A stretch of DNA of 21,314 bases from Byssochlamys sp. IMV 00236 (GCA_001931875.2 MSJH02000353.1:1-21314); one strand, 5' to 3'. Counted from the stretch's first letter, positions 1 through 9,738 are shown. Numbers and translations: made by a program. The notes: generated from the sequence alone by a model not told the origin.

Positions 1-505
1 TACTGTTTGTGATGTAGTTGAAAGTTTGACTAAATCCTTTGAGGATTTTTCGCTTACAAAATCAGCCATTCATAAGCACATGAACGAAACTTGTAACCTG
101 TCAGTCAAAAAACCACATTTCGAGTCTGAGAAACGCAATAGTCCTGAAAACCTACAAGAGAGATACGAGTGGTTTATGAAATGGAAGGATTCAGATGCTG
201 ACTTCACGAAAAACTGTATTTTCATTGATGAATCAGGGTTTCATATCAATATGCGAAAGAATTACGCGTGGTCTAGAAAATCAGAGCGTGCAGTTGTTAA
301 GCTACCTCAGACAAGAGCTGCTTCTCATACAATCATCGGTGCTATATCTACAAAAGGTGTCATTCATATTGCGTTGAGAAAGCCTCCTCCACCACCTGCG
401 AAAGATACAAAGAAACGTGCGAGGGACAATAAAGGCAAGAAGAGGGCAGTTACGGCAGTCGAGGAAGAGGCCGACACTACAAAGCTGCAATTCATTTGTG
501 ATTGA
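1..505 (+). pseudogene. Truncated Tc1/mariner transposase, plus-strand copy (enters from the left edge)
   Basis: The reading frame is open from the window edge to a TGA at 503-505. It starts inside the region that follows the DNA-binding domain. It contains the first catalytic Asp of the DDE triad in the motif IFIDESGFHIN (about 220-255), followed by YAWS. Beyond residue AVVK the frame continues with TIIGAISTKGVIHI and a basic insert rich in Pro and Lys, then stops after KLQFICD. The second Asp (usually in a MDNAPIH-like motif) and the third acidic residue are not seen downstream in any frame, so the copy cannot encode a complete enzyme. Positions 1-297 are identical, inverted, to 1909-1613. 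The true 5' part lies outside the window. Confidence 0.82.
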
Positions 506-1612
506 GCAAATACCATCAAAAGAATTTAAACAATAGCAACTCAAGAGCTTGACAAAGTCTTTACTTTTCACTCTGACCGAAGAATACTCTTTTTTTTTGT
601 ATGAAACGAAGAAAATTCGTCAGTATCACGAGCTTCTCCTAACAAATGTGTAATCACATTTGCCAGAAAATGCACATAAGATCACAGAAATAATTTAATG
701 CCTCATTTTAGCAACTTCTTTAAGATTAGGATCGTTCTTAAAAGATTTATTGAGCATGTTTTCCGCTATAGAAAAATGAGACTTTTGTAAAAGGAACTGA
801 CCATGTGAAAGAAAATAATAGTTTATAATGCTTACTTTATTTCATAATAATCCAAACTAGTTATAAAACAGGTCGAAACAGCTTTGGCTATATATGTGTT
901 TATAAAAGTATCAAATACCCATCAAACTTTCCGAAAATGTGTATGTGTATACCATTATTGTAATGTATGCAACATTTTTTGAAAGCATCCAAACAAAGTA
1001 TTTATTAAGTATTTCTCTAGAAAAAAAAATTGTGAAAAGTTAGAATAAGCCCTCCTTTTGTTATTCCTTGTATTCGAGGAAAAAGACAGCTTCCCACTCG
1101 TAGCTGGGTGTCTAGTTAAAGGCAAACTGCAGCCACAAATTTCTCCGGCGTAGGGCAGGGTTCATCTGTGTCTTTTTCCCACAACGGCAAGGCACTGCTC
1201 CCACTCGTAGCTGGGTGTCTAGTTAAAGACAAACTGCAGCCACAAATTTCTCCGGCGTAGGGCAGGGTAAATGTGTACTTTACCATTGTGTTTTTCAAAT
1301 ACAAAAAAGTATAGAAACGTAAAATAAGGACTTATCTTAAAATCATTTGTCTTGTTTTTGCTGTTAATCAATAAGGATTGCTAGGATTGCACAGCAATAA
1401 GATGTTTCTTTTAGAGTAGGAATCAGGACATGCTGAACAGAGACGTACCCTAACATAAAGACATTTAGTTTGGTAGCAATTTAGAATAAAGTTATAAAAG
1501 TAGAATATATAATTGTCGTTTGAAATGGTTAAAAGAAAAGAAAAAAAATGATGACGAATAAGTCTACTAGACAATTTTATTTGACGTAGTTGTTCGGTGC
1601 ACTAGTTAGCCT
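298..1612. other. Spacer between the inverted transposase copies, no supported gene apart from the plus-copy tail
   Basis: Positions 298-505 are the tail of the plus-strand transposase. From 506 to 1612 every frame is interrupted and I recognise no gene. The stretch holds the 70-bp direct repeat at 1092-1268 and an A-rich run at 1020-1029. At 1571-1597 the plus strand reads GACAATTTTATTT, then TTGTTCGG. This weakly resembles the transposon's right-hand terminal repeats (2577-2612) and may be the degenerate right end of the plus-strand element. Confidence 0.5.
1092..1268. repeat. 70-bp direct repeat, two copies 107 bp apart
   Basis: Copy 1 is 1092-1161 and copy 2 is 1199-1268. They differ at one position (AAAGGCAAACT against AAAGACAAACT). 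Each starts TCCCACTCGTAGCTGGGTGT and ends TCCGGCGTAGGGCAGGGT. They are separated by 37 bp, and the high identity implies a recent duplication. The unit is more GC-rich than its surroundings. Its minus strand can be read as short peptides (PCPTPEKFVAAVCL), but no long frame runs through both units, so I treat it as a dispersed or tandem repeat rather than a gene. Confidence 0.85.
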
Positions 1613-2325
1613 ACAACTGCACGCTCTGATTTTCTAGACCACGCGTAATTCTTTCGCATATTGATATGAAACCCTGATTCATCAATGAAAATACAGTTTT
1701 TCGTGAAGTCAGCATCTGAATCCTTCCATTTCATAAACCACTCGTATCTCTCTTGTAGGTTTTCAGGACTATTGCGTTTCTCAGACTCGAAATGTGGTTT
1801 TTTGACTGACAGGTTACAAGTTTCGTTCATGTGCTTATGAATGGCTGATTTTGTAAGCGAAAAATCCTCAAAGGATTTAGTCAAACTTTCAACTACATCA
1901 CAAACAGTAACCTGTGGATCGTCATCAACGAGGTCCAAGACGTGAGCTTTGTGTTCCTCTGTGAAGTTGTTTGGGCGTCCTGGATTTCTGGTTGATTTTT
2001 TGATCGGCACTTCACCAGTCTCTTCGTAGCTTCTCCACCATCGCTGAGCAGTTCGTTCTTCGACACCTAATTCTCTCCCGACCACAGCGGCATACCTCTG
2101 TCCCACAGGTAATTCGATCATACGATCGATGAACGTCGTCCTCTGATTAATGCCATAGTCTGCATTTGTCCTCTTTGAGGCAACTTTCACTGGCTTTGAA
2201 GTAGTTGACTTTTTGTTTTCAGTTGGTTGTTTTTCCAATGGCTTATTCTTCATATAAGAAGAATGATCAACCAAAGTTTCAAGAATAATATTGGGATCGT
2301 CGATAGTTGACATGACATCTTCCAT
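1606..2325 (-). pseudogene. Tc1/mariner transposase N-terminal 239 residues, truncated
   Basis: The ATG at 2325 opens a 239-residue frame. Residues 1-60 are a polar leader. About 60-110 form a helix-turn-helix (RTAQRWWRSYEETG), followed by the GRPNN motif typical of the linker between the two DNA-binding subdomains of Tc1 transposases. About 115-165 form a second helical DNA-binding part (SLTKSAIHKHM). The RNase-H-like catalytic core begins near residue 205 with IFIDESGF, which holds the first catalytic Asp. The frame ends at AVVG-stop because sequence matching the plus-strand copy ceases at 1613. Two of the three DDE residues are absent, so this is a dead gene. The N-terminal DNA-binding part is intact and could in principle still bind element ends. 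Confidence 0.85.
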
Positions 2326-2643
2326 TGGATCATACGTTAATTGACCGTTTTCATTATAAATATTGTTTGTCCATCTTCATAAAAAAAAGAGTTCTTCATC
2401 TCGTAAGGCTACAATAGACATTATAAGAAAGAGATAATCAAAAGCTTCCTCAGAAAAACTAAGAGGGGACATTTTATTCCTATGGCAGCGAAAACTTATT
2501 TCTGATTGGACGACATTTTGTTCTTGTGAGAGCGAAATTTAATTCCTGATTGGCCGACACTTTACTTCTAATTAAGCGACATTTTATTTCTGATTGGGCG
2601 ACATTTTGTTCGGCCCGGACGACATAATTTATTGGATCAACTG
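1613..2643 (-). mobile_element. 5' half of a Tc1/mariner element, truncated inside its transposase
   Basis: Reading the minus strand, the element begins at about 2643 beside a TA dinucleotide (2644-2645), the target used by Tc1/mariner elements. The terminal sequence is CAGTTGATCC, followed by 22-nt subterminal repeats, then the transposase start at 2325. Homology to the plus-strand copy stops abruptly at 1613, and no matching opposite terminus for this copy was found in the window. The element therefore looks like a remnant joined to unrelated or rearranged sequence at 1612/1613. The terminus call rests on resemblance to family ends; only one end is present here. Confidence 0.72.
2467..2637. 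repeat. Eight 22-nt subterminal direct repeats of the transposon end
   Basis: Units start at 2467, 2489, 2511, 2533, 2555, 2577, 2599 and 2620. Six consecutive steps are exactly 22 nt and the next is 21. The plus-strand consensus is close to CGACATTTTATTTCTGATTG plus two G-rich bases; units 2, 4 and 6 keep CTGATTGG, and units 1, 3, 6 and 7 keep GACATTTT. The last unit is shorter and runs into the terminal sequence ATTGGATCAACTG. The array lies between the transposase start and the outer end, where subterminal transposase-binding sites are expected. The period is about two helical turns, which would put all sites on one face of the DNA. Confidence 0.8.
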
Positions 2644-2733
2644 TAAAAGACAGTTATTTGAAACCAATTGCCTTGGACCTTCGCTGGGTATCAAAGCAAC
2701 ACGCTGTGACTCCGCTTGTAGCGGACAATGATG

Positions 2734-3455
2734 TGAATAGAAAAAGCGAAAACTATTCCCACACCTAAGGTCGGCAAACAGTCAGCATTTACCGACCACA
2801 GCCCTCAAGTCCACAATGGTGTGTGCATGCTCCTCTTTGTGGGAATAAAAGTAGAAGGTAAAAGAGAAGAGCTTTACTGGGAAGGCTTTATCCAAATGAA
2901 GGCGGTTATTAACAAAGCTAGCTCAAAAGGATTCAACAGCGCGCTGATCTGTGGGGCTATTTTTGAAGGTAAACTACAGATTATTTTTAGTTATTCTCAG
3001 CATTTAGTTTATGTAGAGCTTGTCGAAAATTTATATTAGATGGACCACATGAATCAAGCCAAACACAAAATGGTATAAATAATGAAATGAGTTCTGCTCG
3101 TGAGTATGTACAGACTACTTGGGTTAGGAAAACTCATTTTACGTTGATCAGCAATCAAGACAACGCCTTCCAGCTATAGAAGATATCAAACTCAACATGG
3201 AAACATGTCGCTCGTGACATAGATTTTCAGAGCTTGTGCAATTTTACCTTGTGGTATACACTCTGAACTAGTCAAAGAGGCCGAGTGCGCTACAAGAGGC
3301 GTTCTCAAAATAAAAAAAATCCTAATATGACTGGAAAACGTTCCATATCTGAGCTCAGTTATTATAAAGAATTGAGTACTGTAGGAAAGATCTATAGTCA
3401 CATCCACGCTTTCGGTTCTGTAGCAAAATTACTTTATGATTTTCACCTAAATTGA
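2734..3455 (+). pseudogene. Decayed coding fragments, possibly of a multicopy Mucoromycota family
   Basis: A short open stretch ending at 3039 reads ALICGAIFEGKLQIIFSY. This resembles the C-terminal pattern (CG-hydrophobic-EG-x-x-x-x-I/Y) of repetitive mucoralean hypothetical proteins that I recall. A second 42-codon frame at 3327-3455 starts MTGKRSISELSYYKEL, reminiscent of the N-terminal part of similar proteins. The two pieces are in reverse order for a single gene and stop codons separate them. No splice pattern joins them. I read this as gene debris beside the transposon end. The family assignment is from memory and weak. Confidence 0.25.
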
Positions 3456-4207
3456 CTGCATACAGCTGAGCACAAAACCAAATACGTATATTTTCTCATG
3501 AGTAAATAAACCTTATCTAAACATGGAATACAACAAGGCAAGCATTTGATGTTGACATTTATTCATGTCATTGGACCAAAAATTGTTTACTTTAAGTTGC
3601 TTCCATGGGAATAGATTAGGCATAAGAAAAATCTTTTCTGAGTTTAAAGTCAAAAGATATTTTGGGTGAGCATACTAATGTTACACTGTAAAAGAAAAAG
3701 AAGTAAGGCAAAATGTTTAAACGGTAGCAGGGTGTGTTTCTATTTGCATATATAGAATAAGGGGGTCTGTTCTCTCTTATTTCCTTTTTCTTCAAATGGA
3801 AACAAGGTTGAACAAGATGGGTGCCCAAATATAAGCATAGGAATATAGGTAATTAATTTACACAACATTTTAGCATCTAACCAAGTCCGATAGAATGGAA
3901 AAATATAGGTGGATCAAATTGTAAGAATACAGAAAAAAGGGGGGCTAGGACCCTCCTTTTGTACTATAGCACCAATGGCAAGCCATCAAATCAAAGTAGA
4001 GCAGATCCATTAGCATATCAAAGGTAAGTAACCGCGTGTTTTAAATAGTCATCTTCAAATTGTCTATTCTTCTTTTTTTGTTTGTTTAATTAAAAAGTAC
4101 AATGTATTACAGGGCTGTCATATGCTACAAAAGATCTTTTTGTATCTCTTTCATCTCTTCTGGTTCATTTCTTTTCTTTTCTCTATTGTAAATAATGCTC
4201 ATATAAC
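3456..4207. other. Intergenic region upstream of the seven-transmembrane gene
   Basis: No frame of coding character was found on either strand. The last 140 bp are rich in T and C (notably 4138-4188). This is typical of fungal promoter and leader DNA just upstream of a start codon and fits the gene starting at 4208. No convincing TATA box was identified. Confidence 0.5.
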
Positions 4208-5736
4208 ATGTCTTTTACATCTGATTCGTATTGGATTCTTTGTGAAAATGATGACCATTGTCATTGTGATTGGAGAGTGAATATTTTTAACTGCGAAGAA
4301 AAGGGGGCTGTTTTAAACATGTATGTCGCCAATCTGATATGGTCTGCCATTCTACTCATACCAGGTAAACACATATTTAGATCTGCGTCAGCCTTAACTC
4401 ACCACCATACACAGGCACTAGCATCTTTATTTACCGAGTGTTTTATAAAAAGCAACCTATATTTGATCGAGTGCCTTTTACCTATTTTATGCGTCCTAGA
4501 CCAATAGAGTCGATGCTACTTTTTGGTTTATTATTTAATTTATGTAGGTTATCACATATTGTCTCTATTTCTTACTAAACATTCTACAAATCAGTACGAC
4601 TTATTAATATGGCTATTTTGATCACAGACGTCGTGCCTAACCCTATTTTCAGAGGATGTAGGTAATAGTTTGATCTGATCCAACCATAACTAATCTTATA
4701 TTAGTTTTTTATGAACTTCCTTGGCAAGTTGGTCTCTGCGCACTAGCTTGCTACGTCTTTGGCATTGCTCACACGGTCTCAAGGGTAGGTTAAGCTAATG
4801 GCTGATATGAAGTATATGACTAATATAGTATTTATGATAGAGTAACAGAATCATAAAAATAGGAAATTTTTTCACTTCACTAAAAGTGGACATTGTCTAC
4901 ACATGCTTGATATCTTTCCCTTTTGTTACCAATAATATCTGCTCGGTTGCAGCCGCAATTTATGCTGAAAAAAAAGAGTTTTTAAAATTCAGAATATTCA
5001 CATCAATACTTTATTATCTTTGGACCATTTACTGTCTTGTTCTGGCCGCATCCACACTATATTTTGGTCTTGGACTTCTCTATATTCTCAAGTTTCATTT
5101 AAAGAATCAAGCCGGTCAGCATGAGTCGGTTATTGCAAAGGTTAAACATGCAATGTTCAAGGTAATAAACTGACCTTCCAAAAGCAATAGAATCTAATCA
5201 TTTGAGAATTTAGGTGAAAATGATTTTGTATAATATTATAATTTGCCTTGTGGTATTTGCCGTGATCAAATGTTTATATGGAACATTTAGACAAGAAATA
5301 TTAAAAAACAAAACATACAGCCTCCTCATGGCAGCTTTTTGGACCTTTGATGGTACTATTGCTTCAGCCTTTGTTGTGATAATTCTGCTTGTCAAGTAAG
5401 TTTAATAATTGATAATACCTCCCATTCTTTATCTAAACAGCTTATGTGTCGCCTAGTCCTAAAGCAGTTACACCATTTAATTACTCCTCTGCCTCCGAGA
5501 GTTCTGAAAGCCTTCAGCCATCTCTTGACAAATATGAAAGCATACACATTAATGAATCTATTACAGGCTTTCATAAAACAAGATCAACATTTACGCATGC
5601 TGACTATGAAGAGCAGCAAAACTATTATAATTTGGTAACAGAGAATGCTAGACACAAGTCGCTACAAAAGAACCGAAAGGGTTCCTATAGCAATAGCCAA
5701 TCAAGTGAACAGCCTGCACAACCAATTTATTATTAA
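4208..5736 (+). CDS. Seven-transmembrane receptor-like protein, 397 aa, seven exons
   Basis: Exons are 4208-4364, 4415-4543, 4595-4657, 4705-4788, 4863-5161, 5214-5395 and 5457-5736; they sum to 1194 nt in one frame. Introns are 47-74 nt, most with CTAAC/CTAAT-like branch sites (for example CTTACTAAAC before 4595). The protein has a short N-terminus with four Cys (residues 12, 18, 20, 29; pattern CENDDHCHCDW). Seven hydrophobic segments follow at about 38-61, 83-106, 118-141, 152-178, 190-220, 247-266 and 279-303, then a Ser-rich hydrophilic tail (305-397). This is the topology of a GPCR, but none of the classic GPCR motifs is obvious. It resembles uncharacterised 7TM proteins that I associate with Mucoromycota. 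A role as surface sensor is inference. The least certain junction is the fourth intron (4789-4862), whose donor GTTAAG was chosen because it alone keeps the frame. The acceptor at 5456 is preferred over 5440, which sits too close to the branch site. Confidence 0.75.
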
Positions 5737-5764
5737 TCTTGTATGTATTTTATACCATTTACTT

Positions 5765-5774
5765 AATAAATAAA
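5765..5774 (+). terminator. Polyadenylation signals of the seven-transmembrane gene
   Basis: Two overlapping AATAAA hexamers (5765-5770 and 5769-5774) lie 29-33 nt after the stop codon at 5736, in an AT-rich stretch. This is a standard position for a fungal 3' end. Confidence 0.65.
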
Positions 5775-6880
5775 AATGTAATTAAGAATAATAAAGATAA
5801 TCATGTAAATCTTGATACATCAAATTATAGAAAAGATCAATGGTTTTGTTCAGCAAGAGAGATGCACTCTTGATTTAGAGATTCAGCACATTTTGCACAT
5901 CTCCCCTTGCAAATCAAAATTCAGTAACTGGTTCTCTTGCAGTGTAACATGTGAATTTCTCTTTATCTATAAATAAATCCGAATAGATGTGTTTCCCCCA
6001 ATACATGGGCACTTACAAGCAATCTATTGTTGCATTGTGATAAATTTTGAAAACAACACATTTAAACTTCCGATTAAAATACAATTTTTTAAGGCTAAAC
6101 TTTTTTGAGATTCTTCGAGATCGAGCGCTAGACATACAATTTATTTGCTTGTGGATAGACGAATACACAATGAGATACTTTGGTTTTTCTATAAAATGCT
6201 TTATCTATGACTGAGGTTGAATCCAGCTTTTCTCCTGTATTTATCGAACCATCATCAAAGAAAAAGAGGCCGTGTATTTTACATCTACCCACAAAAAAAA
6301 AAAAAAAAAAACTGCTTGCAGTGTTCAATCTCGAAGCGTCTTGAACAATATCACAGCTGTCTTATTTTGTGCAGATCTTATCAGACTGAGATGCAAAATA
6401 TTCTGGACTATAAATACTTCGATTTGGTGTACCCAAGCATGCTGTTTACTTTTCACAAAAGGGAGACTTTCTGACTGTAGCGTTCATACGTTATATCTTA
6501 TTGGCTGCATTAGATGTTTGCGTAAATAAAGTATAGAGTTTTACGCCATTTCATTGGACATTTATGAATGTTGCTCTTTCATCTCTTCAAAACGAGAATA
6601 TGCTTGCACGTAAGCTGGGCGACAGTCAAGATTATAGTAGGCGTATGCGCCATCATTAATGTATTACAGATGAAAAATAATAAGATCCAATGATGAATCA
6701 AGAACAGAAGAAGAAAAAAAAAGGTTTCATAATTTTGTGTCATTAGTTGCCATGGTAGCGTGTTGTTATGCCTATTTTGTGCGCCCTCTAGGTTCGCACC
6801 ATTTTTTTCCATTTGAAAAAGGTTTTCTTTTCTTTTTGTTGTTGAAAAGAGGATAATGCATAATATCTTTTAAACAAACC
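5775..6880. other. Intergenic region between the 7TM and START genes
   Basis: No gene can be supported. The stretch has a run of 18-19 A at 6293-6311 and a T-rich leader directly before 6881. A minus-strand piece at about 5840-5915 reads CKGRCAKCAESLNQEC and is Cys-rich. It is closed by a stop just upstream and no splice pattern extends it, so it is not called. At 6856-6873 there is a five-codon upstream reading frame ending seven bases before the START-gene ATG. Confidence 0.5.
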
Positions 6881-9710
6881 ATGAGTCGTTCTTTTAATCA
6901 ACCATCTAGCCCATATAGTCAACCTACCAGTCCTTATAACACACTTGGAAGCTCTTTTAGTCAGCAAGATCTCGCCGATGAGTGGGAAGAAGCATACAAT
7001 CACAAACATACCAAATCAACTCGATCCAACTTTAATGCCATTTTTAGTGACGATGAAGATGATCACGTACATAAATCCATACAAGTCCAACACGATGTGT
7101 TAACTTCGGGCTATATGGATCCCGTCTTGAGTTCATCTACATATCATATACATCAAGCAGATAACGCTTTATCAACCTTGAAGCATGTTGTTCTAGAAGA
7201 AGGATGGAAAAAAGCTCTGAAGCATAAGAGTGGTGTAGTCGTTCATATGAAGAATGGTATGCACAAGGGAGACAAGATACCTATATTTAAAGGTGAAGCC
7301 ATCCTTCAGGGGTTCTCGCCACAAGCTATATTTTACGTGATCGGTATGCGTAAATTATGGGATGAGCAGTAAGGAAGATGAAGATCAATACTATATTAGG
7401 AAAGAAGCTTAATTTGCTTTTCTGAAAGATATGAAGATGGAAATCTTGTTGAAAACCTAAATGATACAACATCGCTTACATACGAAATCATGAAGCCAAC
7501 AGCAACAAGCAAGTAAAATAAGCATGAATTATAAAGTTAACGTGTTGATTGTTTAACCCCGCCTTACTCTTCGCAGAACAAGGGACTTGGCACTGGTAGA
7601 GAAGATCGAATGTACATCGAACGGTGCCATCATCTTTGCCTGTACAAGCGTAGAAACTCCCAAGATACCAAGAGTCAGTGGCAGAAATCGAATGAACATT
7701 AAGGTTCGAACATACCAAGAAGAAGAAAAAAAAAAAAGAGAATTCTAACTTGGTTTTAAGCTTCAAGGATGGATATTGGAGCCCTTACATGGGGGCCCAC
7801 AACCAGCAACAAAGGTTGTTTTTGTCATACAGGAAAGCACAAAAGGATGGATGCCTGGGTTCGCCAAGAAGACGTTGGCAAGACGTCCGCTTGTGATTGC
7901 TAAAGTGGCCGAATATCTAGAAAAGAAAACGGAACGTATGAAAGCACAAGCAAAGCAAGCTATTTATTCAGGGCATAGTAGAAGACCATCAGTCATGAGC
8001 TATTACACAGCACCATCTGGTCCTCCTCCGCCACCACCTCATCATCCACCTCGACATACCAATATTAATAATAATAACCATAATAGAATCAATATGAATA
8101 ACTCATTATCTTCAACATCTTCTCCTACCATCCGTTCGTCACCCGAATTATCTCAGAAGCCTATCCTTTTAAATAAACCACCTACCCCTCCTTATCAAAG
8201 AAAGCATATCACATTTGCAGAAGACGAGCAAGACTCAGCAGCAACATCAAACGCTGTAAATAAGATTACCCCTAAACCCCTATATCCTTTACATCGTCAT
8301 CCAATACAAAAGGTTGAAGGCCTGCAGCTACTAAAAAAGCTAGTAGCTACTACTGATTACTGGACACTCGTCAAGCAAGTAGGCGATACAAAATGCTATA
8401 AATTTAATAGCACTTTAGAAGAAGATGATAGAGTATTGCCTTTTGTAAGAGTTGATGGCATAATTCATGGTCAATGGACAGTTGAGCAAATTTGTTCTGC
8501 TATCAATTGTTTTGGATCAAGAAAAGTTTGTAAATATAATGCACTAAAAGAAGTTATTCCATATTAAATCTCTTATTTCTTAATACAGGGGACACATTGT
8601 TTGAAGATGGCAAGACAATTGAACGCTTCAGTCAAAAAGACTATCTAGTTCACTGGTTCCTTGGAAATAGCAAATTACTTCTGGCAGATACCGATTTATC
8701 TGCAATCACAACCCTCGAAACAGATCCCGCAAACGGTACGGTCTACACAGCAACGATGAGCGTGGTTGATACTCAGATTCCACCTGATCCACTCGAGGAA
8801 CGTATACGAGCACAGACTGATCTCTATGGTTGGGTGCTTACTCCAAAGGTAGACAGTCAAGGACAGACAAGCTCAGTTCAAGCTCAATTTGTTTATAATA
8901 TGGATTTCAAATATCCTGTCCCAAGGCCTGTATTAGAGGCATGGAAAGATGCGTCTATGCAGTCTATCGATCATCTGCAGAACTATTTACAGCAACATGG
9001 ATGTCCACCTTACATTCGTCGAGTAGCTGGTAAAGTCACGGCAGAGACATTTGACCATGAAACAAAAGAGTATCAAGTGGCCTATACAGTCAAACACCAA
9101 CCATCAAATGCTTACCGAACAAGAAAGCGACAAGACAGCATTTGGTGCACAGACATTCGTTTTTACCGAGACATGTTTCCACATGGTGTCGATATCCGGG
9201 TTATTCCTGAACACTCAACGCGTAGTGAAGTACTTATGGACCATTGTACGATCAAAGTGTTTACAATTGATGAGTCTATGGATAGTAAACAGGTGACGCT
9301 CATACTGAAGCCATTATTGGATGATGCCTTTGATTGTACAATGTATAGATACAACAACGTGTTATCTCAGCCTCCTGTTAAGCAGTTGGATAAAAAAGAA
9401 GAGAAAGAGGAACAAAAGGAAGAGTTAAAGGCACCTGATTCCTCAGCAGAACAAGTATCTACAGATGCTCTGGCAGCCCCTGGTAATATTCTCCTCCAAA
9501 TGATGTTTTTATACATTTCTAACCAAATATACTATAGATGATTCTATAAAAGTGCCAAAGGGTTACTTGCTTATTTCTGAGCATCAGAATAACAATATTA
9601 TCGTGATTAGTGATGAACTATCATTTAACAGCCAACAAATATCTGTGATATTTATTGCAATGGTCCTTTGCTATTACATGGGAAAGTTTACTTCATGTAA
9701 TTCTTGTTAA
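6881..9710 (+). CDS. Tandem START-domain lipid-binding protein with C-terminal membrane anchor, 844 aa, six exons
   Basis: Exons are 6881-7368, 7429-7512, 7577-7703, 7761-8529, 8589-9482 and 9538-9710 (2535 nt, one frame). Introns are 55-64 nt, with branch sites such as TTCTAACTTG and TTTCTAACC. Residues 1-90 are polar and Ser/Pro-rich. A first START domain (StAR-related lipid transfer, helix-grip fold) spans about 92-290, with RKLWDEQYEDGNLVENL, the RDLALVEKIE strand and the C-terminal helix KTLARRPLVIAKVAEYL. A Pro- and Asn-rich linker follows (300-410, six Pro in a row near 320). A second START-like domain spans about 418-630 (DYWTLVKQVGDTKCYKF; C-terminal helix PRPVLEAWKDAS). A beta-rich domain of unknown type follows (630-735), then a charged Lys/Glu segment. 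The last exon encodes one hydrophobic segment (about 821-838, QISVIFIAMVLCYYMG) that looks like a tail anchor. START domains bind a single lipid. Transfer of sterol or another lipid at a membrane is inference and the ligand is unknown. Confidence 0.85.
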
Positions 9711-9716
9711 TTTATT
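9711..9716 (-). terminator. Polyadenylation signal of the NDUFS5 gene
   Basis: The minus strand reads AATAAA at 9716-9711, about 56 nt past the NDUFS5 stop codon and directly abutting the stop codon of the opposite START gene. Use of this signal would make the two mRNAs overlap at their tails. Confidence 0.55.
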
Positions 9717-9732
9717 TCAAAATGTGTCGAAC

Positions 9733-9738
9733 AATAAA
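9733..9738 (+). terminator. Polyadenylation signal of the START-domain gene
   Basis: AATAAA lies 23 nt after the TAA at 9708-9710. It sits inside the 61-bp gap to the stop of the convergent NDUFS5 gene, so the plus-strand transcript probably ends within the opposite gene's 3' end. Confidence 0.6.

Noticed and set aside
1116..1304. Minus-strand 62-codon frame over the 70-bp repeats
   Set aside because: It spans two near-identical repeat units in different frames and looks like translated repeat DNA.
3192..3828. Two minus-strand frames of about 70 codons
   Set aside because: Low-complexity or AT-driven composition, no motif, no splice support.
5428..5440. The acceptor CTAAACAG at 5440 for the last intron of the 7TM gene
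   Set aside because: It leads to an immediate stop and overlaps the branch site; the acceptor at 5456 keeps the frame.
5840..5915. Small Cys-rich minus-strand frame (CKGRCAKCAESLNQEC)
   Set aside because: Closed by a stop immediately upstream and no acceptor/donor pair extends it into a plausible protein.
6128..6328. Minus-strand 66-codon frame starting in a poly-T run
   Set aside because: Its N-terminus is the translated homopolymer and the rest has no recognisable motif.
6730..6805. A tRNA-like stretch (TAGTTGCCATGG, GGTTCGCACC followed by a T run)
   Set aside because: The T-arm and acceptor stems do not pair, and no anticodon stem can be drawn.
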